Of a stretch of 31,803 bases of DNA, positions 8,226-15,062 are shown piece after piece. Positions within the stretch are counted from its first letter, which is position 1. Each line of letters opens with the position of its first letter. The notes beneath the pieces were generated by a model. The model saw nothing but the letters and a program-made list of their open reading frames with translations, did not search any database and was not told where the DNA came from. The position numbers were made by a program, and so were the translations under genes. Source of the stretch: Actinomycetes bacterium. Its GTDB lineage: Bacteria; Actinomycetota; Actinomycetes; Actinomycetales; Cellulomonadaceae. The DNA lies in contig JAEYUL010000128.1 in the NCBI GenBank assembly GCA_023432565.1, forward strand, positions 1 to 31,803. The letters run 5' to 3'.

Positions 8226-8864
8226 ATGTTCGTGATGACCGTCGACCAACGCGGGAGCCGACGGCACGGTGACCTCGTGCCCGACCTGCTCGGCCGGCTC
8301 GCGCGCCGGTGGCCCGGCGTCGTCGCGGGATCGGGTGTCGCGCGTCCCGCCGGGTGCGTGCTGCCGTTCGAGCGGACGGTGGGGGACGAGGTGCAGGGGC
8401 TCCTCGACGACGCCGCGGTGGTGGTCGAGATCGCGCTGTGGACGCTGCGTCACGGAGGCTGGAGCGTCGGGATCGGCGCGGGGAGCGTCGAGGAGCCGTT
8501 GGCCGACAGTGCGCGTGCGGGTTCCGGTCCCGCCTACGTCCTGGCACGGGACGCGGTCGAGGCCGCCAAGAGCAGGCAGCGCGTCGTGCCCCTCGCGGTG
8601 CGCGGAGCACACCATCAGGCGGCTCTGGACGCCGAGGCCGTGCTCACTCTCGTCGCCGCGACCGCGGGACGCCGTTCCGTCGCAGGCTGGACCGCGATCG
8701 ACGCGCTCGAGGCTGCGGGTGCGGGTGCGCGGCAGGAGGACGTGGCGTCGGACATGGGGATCACCCAGCAGGCGGTCAGCCAACGCCTTCGGACCGCGCT
8801 CTACGACGAGGCACGCGCCGCGGCCCGCGCGGGTGCGCACCTGCTCGTGACCGCCCAGGGCTGA
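8226..8864 (+). CDS. SatD-family-like protein with C-terminal helix-turn-helix
   Basis: The 212-residue product resembles the SatD family, named from the acid-tolerance sat operon of Streptococcus mutans; its biochemical function is unknown to me. Matching features are an N-terminal GSRR after a short hydrophobic strand, TVGDEVQGLLDDA near residue 52 (family pattern GDEFQGLL), a glycine-rich VGIGAGSVEEPL strand, and GSGPAYVLARDAVEAAK. The pattern recalls a nucleotide-cyclase-like fold, but no catalytic residues can be assigned. The C-terminus (about 170-205) has RQEDVASDMGITQQAVSQRLR, a clear helix-turn-helix of the sigma/LuxR type, so DNA binding is plausible. It has its own leaderless promoter and converges on the membrane gene at 8896-9363. 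Confidence 0.7.
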   Translation: MFVMTVDQRGSRRHGDLVPDLLGRLARRWPGVVAGSGVARPAGCVLPFERTVGDEVQGLLDDAAVVVEIALWTLRHGGWSVGIGAGSVEEPLADSARAGSGPAYVLARDAVEAAKSRQRVVPLAVRGAHHQAALDAEAVLTLVAATAGRRSVAGWTAIDALEAAGAGARQEDVASDMGITQQAVSQRLRTALYDEARAAARAGAHLLVTAQG

Positions 8865-8871
8865 GCCGCCC

Positions 8872-8887
8872 GCGGGGCGCTCCCCGC
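8872..8887. terminator. Short GC hairpin between convergent genes
   Basis: GCGGGG at 8872-8877 pairs with CCCCGC at 8882-8887 across a 4-nt loop. It lies in the 31-nt gap between two convergent stop codons. The stem is only 6 bp and no T-tract follows, so the call rests mainly on position. Confidence 0.4.
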
Positions 8888-8895
8888 CGCCGTGC

Positions 8896-9363
8896 TCACA
8901 GGAGCGCGCGAGCGGCGACGCCGCAGGCCGCGGCCCAGATGAGCGACGCGAGCGTCCCGATGACGAACCGCTCGGAGGCGCCCGGGTTCTCCTTCAGCTC
9001 GGGGTAGCGGCCGAGTCCCTTGACGGCCACCACGAGCGCGACGCCCGCAGGCTCGCCGACGAGCACGCACGCCGTGACGGCCAGCCGCTCGAGGAACCCG
9101 ATCCAGGAACCGCCGCGCAGAGCCGCGCGCGCCGCCGGTCCGTCGGGCCCGGCCGGGTCGGCCGAACCCGCCCGCACGGACGTCGCCGGGGCGGCCGCGG
9201 CCGGGGACGCGCCCGGGGTGACCGGAGCAGGGGCGGGGGGCGGTGGGGTCGACGAGGCACGCCCGGGCGCGCGCGACGCGAGCCGCAGGACGCCCGCGAC
9301 CACCCACCAGCCGCCGCCGACGGAGACCACCAGGGCGGCGAGCACCACGAGGACCTTGAGCAT
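8896..9363 (-). CDS. Small membrane protein resembling the C-terminal part of DUF3307 proteins
   Basis: The 155-residue product has an N-terminal membrane helix (about residues 4-26), a proline- and alanine-rich linker (TPPPPAPAPV and onward to about residue 85), and a conserved-looking C-terminal region with two further helices. That region reads GGSWIGFLERL, VAVKGLGRYPELKE and SERFVIGTLASLIWA. It resembles the C-terminal phrase of DUF3307 membrane proteins (G.WIG.LER, AKS..R, EY.IGT..S), which are often encoded next to satD. The similarity is recalled from memory, so this is a family-level inference. The ATG at 9363 has GAGG 7 nt upstream on the reverse strand. Function is unknown; the neighbourhood suggests a partner for the SatD-like protein. 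Confidence 0.7.
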   Translation of the reverse strand: MLKVLVVLAALVVSVGGGWWVVAGVLRLASRAPGRASSTPPPPAPAPVTPGASPAAAAPATSVRAGSADPAGPDGPAARAALRGGSWIGFLERLAVTACVLVGEPAGVALVVAVKGLGRYPELKENPGASERFVIGTLASLIWAAACGVAARALL

Positions 9364-9501
9364 GCGCCTACCTCACCACAGCCGACCGACGCCGTGCGCC
9401 CTCGTCCCGGTGCGCGCGTCGCGTCGTCCGTCACCGCCGGGGCCACCCCCGTCCGGCCCCGGCCGGGGTGCCCTGCGACGGTGCGCGCAGCGTCGGGGCG
9501 G

Positions 9502-9615
9502 TACGATGGTCGGCGGCCCGCGGCCGGACGCGATCCTGAGGGTCACCCCGCTGACCAGTCGACCGGCGGCTCGAGACGAGCCGTGGCCAGACCGCGAGGC
9601 GGCCCGGCCGCCTCG
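9502..9615 (+). promoter_or_regulatory. efp promoter candidate and structured 5' leader
   Basis: TACGAT at 9502-9507 fits the TAnnnT -10 pattern, although no good -35 is visible; it would give a leader of about 130 nt. That leader holds two neat hairpins. The first is a 7-bp stem at 9567-9573/9577-9583 with an AGA loop. The second is a 9-bp stem at 9595-9603/9607-9615 with a 3-nt loop. The Shine-Dalgarno sequence AGGAAG follows at 9628-9633. The rest of the 279-nt gap (9364-9642) holds no gene I can support. Confidence 0.45.
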
Positions 9616-9642
9616 ATCCACCTCGACAGGAAGCGACGAATC

Positions 9643-10206
9643 GTGGCGACCACCAACGACCTCAAGAACGGCACCGTGCTGCGCATCGACGGCCAGCTCT
9701 GGACCGTCGTCGAGTTCCAGCACGTCAAGCCCGGCAAGGGCGGCGCGTTCGTGCGCACCAAGCTGAAGAACGTGCTGAGCGGCAAGGTGGTCGACAAGAC
9801 CTTCAACGCCGGCATCAAGGTCGAGACGGCGACCGTCGACAAGCGCGAGATGCAGTACCTGTACAAGGACGGCGACGACTTCGTGTTCATGGACACGGAC
9901 ACGTACGACCAGCTGCACGTCCCGGCGGCGACCGTCGGTGACGCGGCGAACTTCCTCCTGGAGAACCAGAGCGCGCTCGTCGCGACGAACGAGGGCGCGC
10001 CGCTGTACGTCGAGCTGCCCCCGTCGGTGACGCTCCTGGTCACGTACACCGAGCCGGGCCTGCAGGGCGACCGCTCGAGCGCGGGCACCAAGCCGGCCAC
10101 GCTCGAGACCGGGTACGAGATCCAGGTCCCGCTGTTCCTCGAGGCGAACACCAAGGTCAAGGTCGACACCCGCGACGGCTCCTACCTGGGTCGCGTGAAC
10201 GACTGA
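9643..10206 (+). CDS. efp: Translation elongation factor P
   Basis: EF-P binds the ribosome between the P and E sites and relieves stalling at polyproline stretches. The 187-residue length and three-domain composition are standard: an N-terminal KOW-like domain (NDLKNGTVLRIDGQLW), a central OB domain (REMQYLYKDGDDFVFMD) and a C-terminal OB domain with GYEIQVPLFLEANTKVKVDTR. The tip-loop lysine is K32 in HVKPGKGGAF. The start is the GTG at 9643, preceded by AGGAAG at 9-nt spacing; the longer frame from 9394 has no homology in its extra part. nusB begins 1 nt after the stop, so the two are cotranscribed. Confidence 0.97.
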   Translation: MATTNDLKNGTVLRIDGQLWTVVEFQHVKPGKGGAFVRTKLKNVLSGKVVDKTFNAGIKVETATVDKREMQYLYKDGDDFVFMDTDTYDQLHVPAATVGDAANFLLENQSALVATNEGAPLYVELPPSVTLLVTYTEPGLQGDRSSAGTKPATLETGYEIQVPLFLEANTKVKVDTRDGSYLGRVND

Positions 10207-10207
10207 C

Positions 10208-10624
10208 GTGGGAGCCCGTTCCAAGGCCCGCAAGCGGGCAGTCGACGTCCTCTTCGAAGCAGACCAGCGTGGGCTCGCCCCGCTGACGGTGCTGGCTCAG
10301 CGCATCGCCGAGCCCGGCACCGAGGCGGCGCTGCCGCAGTACGCGGTCGAGATCGTCGAGGGCGTCGTGGCGCGGCTCGGGCGGATCGACGAGGTGCTGG
10401 CGTCCCACTCGCACGGGTGGACGATCGAGCGCATGCCTGCCGTCGACCGCGCCGTGCTGCGCGTCGGCGTGTGGGAGATCCTGTTCAACGACGAGGTCCC
10501 CGACGCCGTCGCGGTCGACGAGGCCGTGGACCTGGTGAAGGCGCTGTCGACCGACGAGTCGCCCGGGTTCGTCAACGGTCTGCTCGGCCGTGTGGTCGAG
10601 CTCAAGCCGATGCTGCTCGCCTGA
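10208..10624 (+). CDS. nusB: Transcription antitermination factor NusB
   Basis: NusB is an all-helical RNA-binding protein that, with NusE/S10, loads on boxA of rRNA transcripts and supports antitermination. The 138-residue product shows the typical start GARSKARKRAVDVLFEADQRG and the C-terminal helices RMPAVDRAVLRVGVWEILF and FVNGLLGRVV. The GTG start lies 1 nt after the efp stop. No separate promoter or clear Shine-Dalgarno sequence is seen, so translational coupling to efp is likely. Confidence 0.95.
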   Translation: MGARSKARKRAVDVLFEADQRGLAPLTVLAQRIAEPGTEAALPQYAVEIVEGVVARLGRIDEVLASHSHGWTIERMPAVDRAVLRVGVWEILFNDEVPDAVAVDEAVDLVKALSTDESPGFVNGLLGRVVELKPMLLA

Positions 10625-10640
10625 GCTCGTCGTCCGGCCG

Positions 10641-10671
10641 GCCCTGCCGCGACCCCGCGTGGCGGCAGGGC
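10641..10671. terminator. Hairpin terminator between nusB and the GGDEF/EAL gene
   Basis: There is a perfect 10-bp inverted repeat: 10641-10650 (GCCCTGCCGC) pairs with 10662-10671 across an 11-nt loop. It sits in the 55-nt gap between convergent stop codons and probably serves both strands. No T-tract follows. Confidence 0.7.
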
Positions 10672-10679
10672 GCGTCAGG

Positions 10680-12932
10680 TCACGCGTGCTGGTGCACGCG
10701 CTCCGTGTCCTCGTCGGGCCACGGGGCGGGCACCACGCGCAGGGGCCGGGTGTCCTCCCAGACCGAGCCCGGGCGCGGTCCCCGCACGGGGACGGTCGCG
10801 ACGGCGCGGCCGAGGAAGTTCCCCTGCACGCGGCGGACGCCGAGCTCGACGAGGGCGTCGAGGTCGGCCGCCCGCTCGACGCCCTCGGCGACGACGTCGA
10901 GCCCGTGCGCCGTGCCGAGCTCGACGATGGCCCGCACGATCGACGAGCCCCGCTCGGTGCCGACCTCCCGGATGAACGAGCGGTCGATCTTCAGGACGTC
11001 GACCGGCAGCCGTGCCAGGCGCGCGAGCGAGGAGTAGCCGGTGCCGAAGTCGTCGACCGCGATCCGCACGCCGCGCGCACGCAGCTCGGACAGGACCGGG
11101 ATCGCGGAGGTCGTGCGGACCAGGGCGCTCTCGGTGATCTCCAGCGTGAGGTGCTCCCAGTACGTGGTGCCCCAGGCGAGCTCGATCTGCTCGAGGGCGT
11201 CGGGCTCCGACAGGTGCCGTGCGGCGAGGTTCACCGCGACGGGCATCTGGAACCGGTCGAGGGCGCGACGCGCCTGGTGGAGCATCGACAGGCCGATCGG
11301 GACGATCAGGCCCGTCTCCTCGGCCAGGTCGAGCCAGTCGGCCGGCAGCAGCAGGCGTCCGTGGTGGTCCCAGCGCGCGAGCGTCTCGACCTGGAGCACC
11401 TCGAGCGTGCGCGAGTCGACGATGGGCTGGAAGTGCGCGGTGAACAGCCCCTGCGCGACCGCGGTCTCGAGCGCGGTCCGTTGCAGGCGCTCGGCCTCGA
11501 CCGCGCGGCGCAGCGCACGGTCGAAGACCCGGTACCCGGAGCGTGAGCGCTTCGCCTCGAGCATCGCGGTGTCGGCGTGGCGGACGAGGGCCTCGACGTC
11601 GACGACGTCCCCGGGCTGCCACGTCGCGACGCCGACCGACAGTCGCGAGGGCTGGCTCGACGACGCACGGTCGACGAAGCCCTCGCGCAGGTGGCGGGCG
11701 ATCGCGGCGAGCTCGGCGTCGTGCGGCGCGCGCGAGATCACCATGACGAACTCGTCACCGCCGAGCCGTCCGACGAACGTCTCCTCGTCGGGGACCGCGG
11801 TACGCAGGTGGCGCGCGACCCGGCACAGCATGTCGTCGCCGCCGGCGTGGCCGTGCACGTCGTTGTACCGCTTGAAGCCGTCGACGTCGCAGTACACGAG
11901 CGAGACGCGGGTGCGCTCGACGTTGGCCCGCTCGAGCACCTCGTGCAGGTGCTGCTGGACGGCACGCCGGTTCGGCAGGCCGGTCAGGGCGTCGGCGTAG
12001 GCGGTGCGGTTCAGCTGCTGCGTCAGGGCGTAGCGCTCGGCCGCCGCGGAGACGATCTGGGCCAGGTCGACGAGGAAGGCGCGCTCGTGCGCGTCGTGCG
12101 GGGCGCGGCCGAACAGCTCGCACACGAACCGGCCGTGCGCGATCGGGCGCAGCGTCCCCTCGACGTCCGGGTCGGCCAGCACGTCCCGGGCCTCGTCACG
12201 GGCCCGGAGCAGGAGAGCGTCGGCGTCACGCGCGAACCACGCCGCGTTCGAGACGCGCGCGATCGCGTCACGCATGCGGTGCTGACGGCTCGCGGCATCC
12301 TGCGCCTGCCGGACCCGCACCAGTGCCAGCGCCGCCAGGCCGAAGGCGATCGGCACCGACCACAGCGCGGCGAGCAGCGCGCTGACGTCACGGTCCGGCA
12401 TGAACCCGCTCGCGACGAGCATGCACACCGACTCGAAGCCCGCCGCGACGAGCAACGCACCCCACGCCGTCACGGAGCGCCGTCCGAGCGTCGCGACGAC
12501 GTACCCCAGCACGACGAGGGTCGCGGCGAGCAGCAGGCCGCCGCCGACCTGCCGGTCGGCCTCGCGCGGGCCGACCAGGGGTGGCACCCAGGACAGCACG
12601 GACAGCGCGAGCAGGGGAGCGACCCCGGCGACCCACCACCGCACGCGCGGTCCGTGCGCGAACGCCCGGGTCGTGGGCAGCGCCAGCAGCAGGAACGCCG
12701 CCACGAAGACCGCGTGCACGACGCCCAGGACGTCGGGCGTCGCCCCCGACGTCAGGACGCCGGCGACACCGCCGACGAACAGCATCCCTCCGATCACGGC
12801 GGACCACGCCAGGGCCCACACCGCGCCCACGGGGCGACGGTCCGTGCGCCACCAGAGCCACTGGAGCACGCACAGGCCCCCGACGGCGCCTGCCGCGACC
12901 AGCTGGATCACGCAGACCCACAGTGGCACCAT
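10680..12932 (-). CDS. Membrane-bound GGDEF/EAL c-di-GMP turnover protein
   Basis: The product of about 750 residues has seven predicted membrane helices in its first 220 residues, a linker or GAF-like region, a GGDEF diguanylate cyclase domain and an EAL phosphodiesterase domain. GGDEF is intact at residues 391-395 (VGRLGGDEFVMV), preceded by DALTGLPNRR. No RxxD inhibitory site lies upstream of it. In the EAL domain the signature is ETL (residues 516-518, QVETLARWDH). The other metal and catalytic motifs remain: LEITESAL, DDFGTGYSSL, KIDRSFI and AEGVE. Both activities are therefore possible; which dominates cannot be told. The start is uncertain: ATG at 12932 has AAGGA 8 nt upstream, while ATG 12941 and GTG 12950 are in frame without a good site. 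It is transcribed divergently from the first subtilase. Confidence 0.92.
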   Translation of the reverse strand: MVPLWVCVIQLVAAGAVGGLCVLQWLWWRTDRRPVGAVWALAWSAVIGGMLFVGGVAGVLTSGATPDVLGVVHAVFVAAFLLLALPTTRAFAHGPRVRWWVAGVAPLLALSVLSWVPPLVGPREADRQVGGGLLLAATLVVLGYVVATLGRRSVTAWGALLVAAGFESVCMLVASGFMPDRDVSALLAALWSVPIAFGLAALALVRVRQAQDAASRQHRMRDAIARVSNAAWFARDADALLLRARDEARDVLADPDVEGTLRPIAHGRFVCELFGRAPHDAHERAFLVDLAQIVSAAAERYALTQQLNRTAYADALTGLPNRRAVQQHLHEVLERANVERTRVSLVYCDVDGFKRYNDVHGHAGGDDMLCRVARHLRTAVPDEETFVGRLGGDEFVMVISRAPHDAELAAIARHLREGFVDRASSSQPSRLSVGVATWQPGDVVDVEALVRHADTAMLEAKRSRSGYRVFDRALRRAVEAERLQRTALETAVAQGLFTAHFQPIVDSRTLEVLQVETLARWDHHGRLLLPADWLDLAEETGLIVPIGLSMLHQARRALDRFQMPVAVNLAARHLSEPDALEQIELAWGTTYWEHLTLEITESALVRTTSAIPVLSELRARGVRIAVDDFGTGYSSLARLARLPVDVLKIDRSFIREVGTERGSSIVRAIVELGTAHGLDVVAEGVERAADLDALVELGVRRVQGNFLGRAVATVPVRGPRPGSVWEDTRPLRVVPAPWPDEDTERVHQHA

Positions 12933-13062
12933 GCCGAGCATCCTTGTCACTTCGGCGTGATCGCGGGGTGACCTGAACGCGCATTCGGGTGATACGGACG
13001 CCGACCGGGCGAATCACGTCCCATCCCGTGGCCAAAGATGTCCGATTCGACAGCGCGTTCAC

Positions 13063-13068
13063 TAGGCT
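13063..13068 (+). promoter_or_regulatory. TAGGCT -10 of the first subtilase gene
   Basis: TAGGCT at 13063-13068 within ACTAGGCT matches the leaderless promoters elsewhere in the window. Here it lies about 50 nt before the start codon, giving a leader of roughly 43 nt with the Shine-Dalgarno sequence GGGAG at 13108-13112. No clear -35 is seen. The rest of the 185-nt divergent gap (12933-13117) shows nothing else I can name. Confidence 0.5.
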
Positions 13069-13117
13069 GCGCGAGGTGCCCGGAGCATCGGGCCCGACGA
13101 CGACAGTGGGAGAGCAG

Positions 13118-14893
13118 ATGCCGAGCTGGACGATGACACGGCGCGCGATCGCCGCCATGGCGTGCACGGGGCTGGTCGCGACCGTGACCGTCGCCGCGGT
13201 GACGCCTGCGGGCGCCGCCGACGGCGCGACCGCGGGGCCGCTGGGTTCCGCCACGAGCGCGCCCGTCAGGACGACGAAGCGTGCCGTCCCGGCGCCGACC
13301 GCTGACTCGTTGGTCGCGGGTGTCGTGTACCGCGTCTCGGGCATCGCGACGATGTCGAGCGGGGCCTTCGCGAGCAAGGCCGCGGCCCAGGCGGCGAGCT
13401 CGGTGCGCGCCGCCCTCGTGGCCTCCGGCGCCCGTCTCGCCGAGGGCGCGCACGCGGTCGACGGGGGCGCGAGCTGGGCCGTCGACTTCGACAAGCCGCT
13501 CACCTCCAAGGCCGCCGCGGCCAAGCTGGCGGCGGTCAAGGCGCTGCCCGGCGTCACCGACGTCGAGCCCAACAACGTCTCCCGTGCGCACGCGAGCGCC
13601 CCGGTCAACCCGAGCGACCCGTACCTGCGCGACTACCAGTGGAACATCTGGGACTACTACGACGGCACGATCGAGGGCATCACCTTCCCCAAGGGCGGCT
13701 ACTCGAGCCACGCGCTGTCGCTGTGGCCCGCCACCAAGGGCAAGTCCTCGGTCGTCGTGGCGGTGCTCGACACCGGGCAGACCACGCACCCGCAGCTGAC
13801 CAAGGCGACGGTCGCGGGCTACGACTTCATCTCGAGCAAGGCGTCGGCGCGAGACGGCAGCGGGCGCGACTCGAACCCCAAGGACCAGGGGGACTGGACG
13901 TCGTCGACCGACAGCTCGTGGCACGGCACGCACGTCGCCGGGATCATCGCGGCCGCGCACGACGGCAAGGAGGGCATCGGCAACGCGCCGAACCTGCGCG
14001 TGCAGCACGTGCGCGTGCTGGGTCGTGACGGCGGCACGTCGGCGGACATCGCTGCGGCGATCACCTGGGCCTCGGGTGGGTCGGTGAGCGGGACCTCCAA
14101 GAACAAGACGCCGGCCAAGGTCATCAACCTCTCGCTCGGTGGCCGTCACGGGTGCGAGAGCTTCATGCAGAAGGCGATCGACGGGGCGCGCAAGCGCGGC
14201 GCGGTGGTCGTCGTCTCGGCCGGCAACTCCAACGAGAGCGCGCTGAAGTTCTCGCCCGCGAGCTGCAAGAACGTCATCACGGTCGCGGCCACGGACCGCG
14301 CAGGCGAGCGCGCCTCCTACTCGAACTACGGCTCCGCGGTCGAGCTCGCCGCCCCCGGCGGGGACTACGGCGCGACAGTGGCCTCGACCTGGAACACGGG
14401 CGTGACGACGCCTGGTTCGGCCACGTGGGGAACGATGGCCGGGACCAGCCAGGCGGCGCCCGCGGTGTCCGCGGCTGCGGGCCTGCTCGCCTCGCTGGGG
14501 CTCAGCCGCAGCCAGATCGAGAAGGGCATCGTCAAGGCTGTCTCGACGTTCCCGAAGTACTCGAGCACGCCGTCGTGGAGCTGCCGCAACAAGTGCGGCG
14601 CGGGCTACCTCGACCTGCAGAAGGTCCTGGCGCCGAAGAGCCGCGTGACGATCTCGGGGACGGCGAAGGTCGGCAGCACCCTGACCGCCAAGGTGTCGTA
14701 CACCGGCAAGATCACCAGCCGCACGTACACCTGGTACCGCAGCGGTACGGTGATCAGCGGCGTGACGGGCTCGACGTACAAGCTCAAGTCCGCCGACCGG
14801 GGCAAGACGATCAAGGTCAAGGTGACACCGAAGGGCTCGGGGTCGTACCTCGGCATCACGAGCACCTCGGCCTCGACCAGCAAGGTCAGCTGA
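13118..14893 (+). CDS. Secreted S8 (subtilisin-like) serine protease 1
   Basis: The 591-residue product is a secreted subtilase. A signal peptide (MTRRAIAAMACTGLVATVTV, ending near AGAA) is followed by an inhibitor I9-like propeptide up to about residue 165, ending in PGVTDVEPNN. The catalytic domain carries the full triad: D218 in VAVLDTGQ, H269 in SWHGTHVAG and S444 in GTMAGTSQAAP. The oxyanion asparagine is in VSAGNSNES. Four cysteines (GCESF, ASCKN, WSCRNKC) could form disulfides. The last 75 residues form an Ig-like module (KVGSTLTAKV, TYTWYRSG, KSADRGKTIKVKVTP) common at the ends of actinobacterial secreted proteins. The ATG at 13118 is chosen for its GGGAG site and because the signal peptide begins there, although the frame extends to 12989. 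Confidence 0.93.
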   Translation: MPSWTMTRRAIAAMACTGLVATVTVAAVTPAGAADGATAGPLGSATSAPVRTTKRAVPAPTADSLVAGVVYRVSGIATMSSGAFASKAAAQAASSVRAALVASGARLAEGAHAVDGGASWAVDFDKPLTSKAAAAKLAAVKALPGVTDVEPNNVSRAHASAPVNPSDPYLRDYQWNIWDYYDGTIEGITFPKGGYSSHALSLWPATKGKSSVVVAVLDTGQTTHPQLTKATVAGYDFISSKASARDGSGRDSNPKDQGDWTSSTDSSWHGTHVAGIIAAAHDGKEGIGNAPNLRVQHVRVLGRDGGTSADIAAAITWASGGSVSGTSKNKTPAKVINLSLGGRHGCESFMQKAIDGARKRGAVVVVSAGNSNESALKFSPASCKNVITVAATDRAGERASYSNYGSAVELAAPGGDYGATVASTWNTGVTTPGSATWGTMAGTSQAAPAVSAAAGLLASLGLSRSQIEKGIVKAVSTFPKYSSTPSWSCRNKCGAGYLDLQKVLAPKSRVTISGTAKVGSTLTAKVSYTGKITSRTYTWYRSGTVISGVTGSTYKLKSADRGKTIKVKVTPKGSGSYLGITSTSASTSKVS

Positions 14894-14913
14894 GCACCGC
14901 ACGACGCGCGATG

Positions 14914-14957
14914 GCACACGGGTATGGCCGTCCTCCGGGGCGGCCATACCCGTGTGC
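14914..14957 (+). terminator. Long hairpin terminator between the two subtilase genes
   Basis: There is a perfect 17-bp inverted repeat: 14914-14930 pairs with 14941-14957 around a 10-nt GC-rich loop. It starts 20 nt after the stop of the first subtilase. No T-tract follows. It is the strongest stem of the intergenic hairpins and should separate the two subtilase transcripts. Confidence 0.8.
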
Positions 14958-15062
14958 GTCGGCGAGGGTCTCGCGAGCATGGGCGAGAGGTCCGCGGCGG
15001 GGACCTCGTCGGCGCTGGCGCCGCGCTCGACGGGCCGCGCTACGGACGACGGGAACAGGACG

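Noticed and set aside
9394..9642. Longer N-terminus for EF-P
   Set aside because: The upstream frame runs through two hairpins and the promoter candidate; the conserved EF-P N-terminus begins at 9643 after AGGAAG.
12989..13117. Longer N-terminus for subtilase 1
   Set aside because: The extension would cross the TAGGCT promoter and bury the signal peptide; ATG 13118 has a good Shine-Dalgarno sequence and starts the signal peptide.
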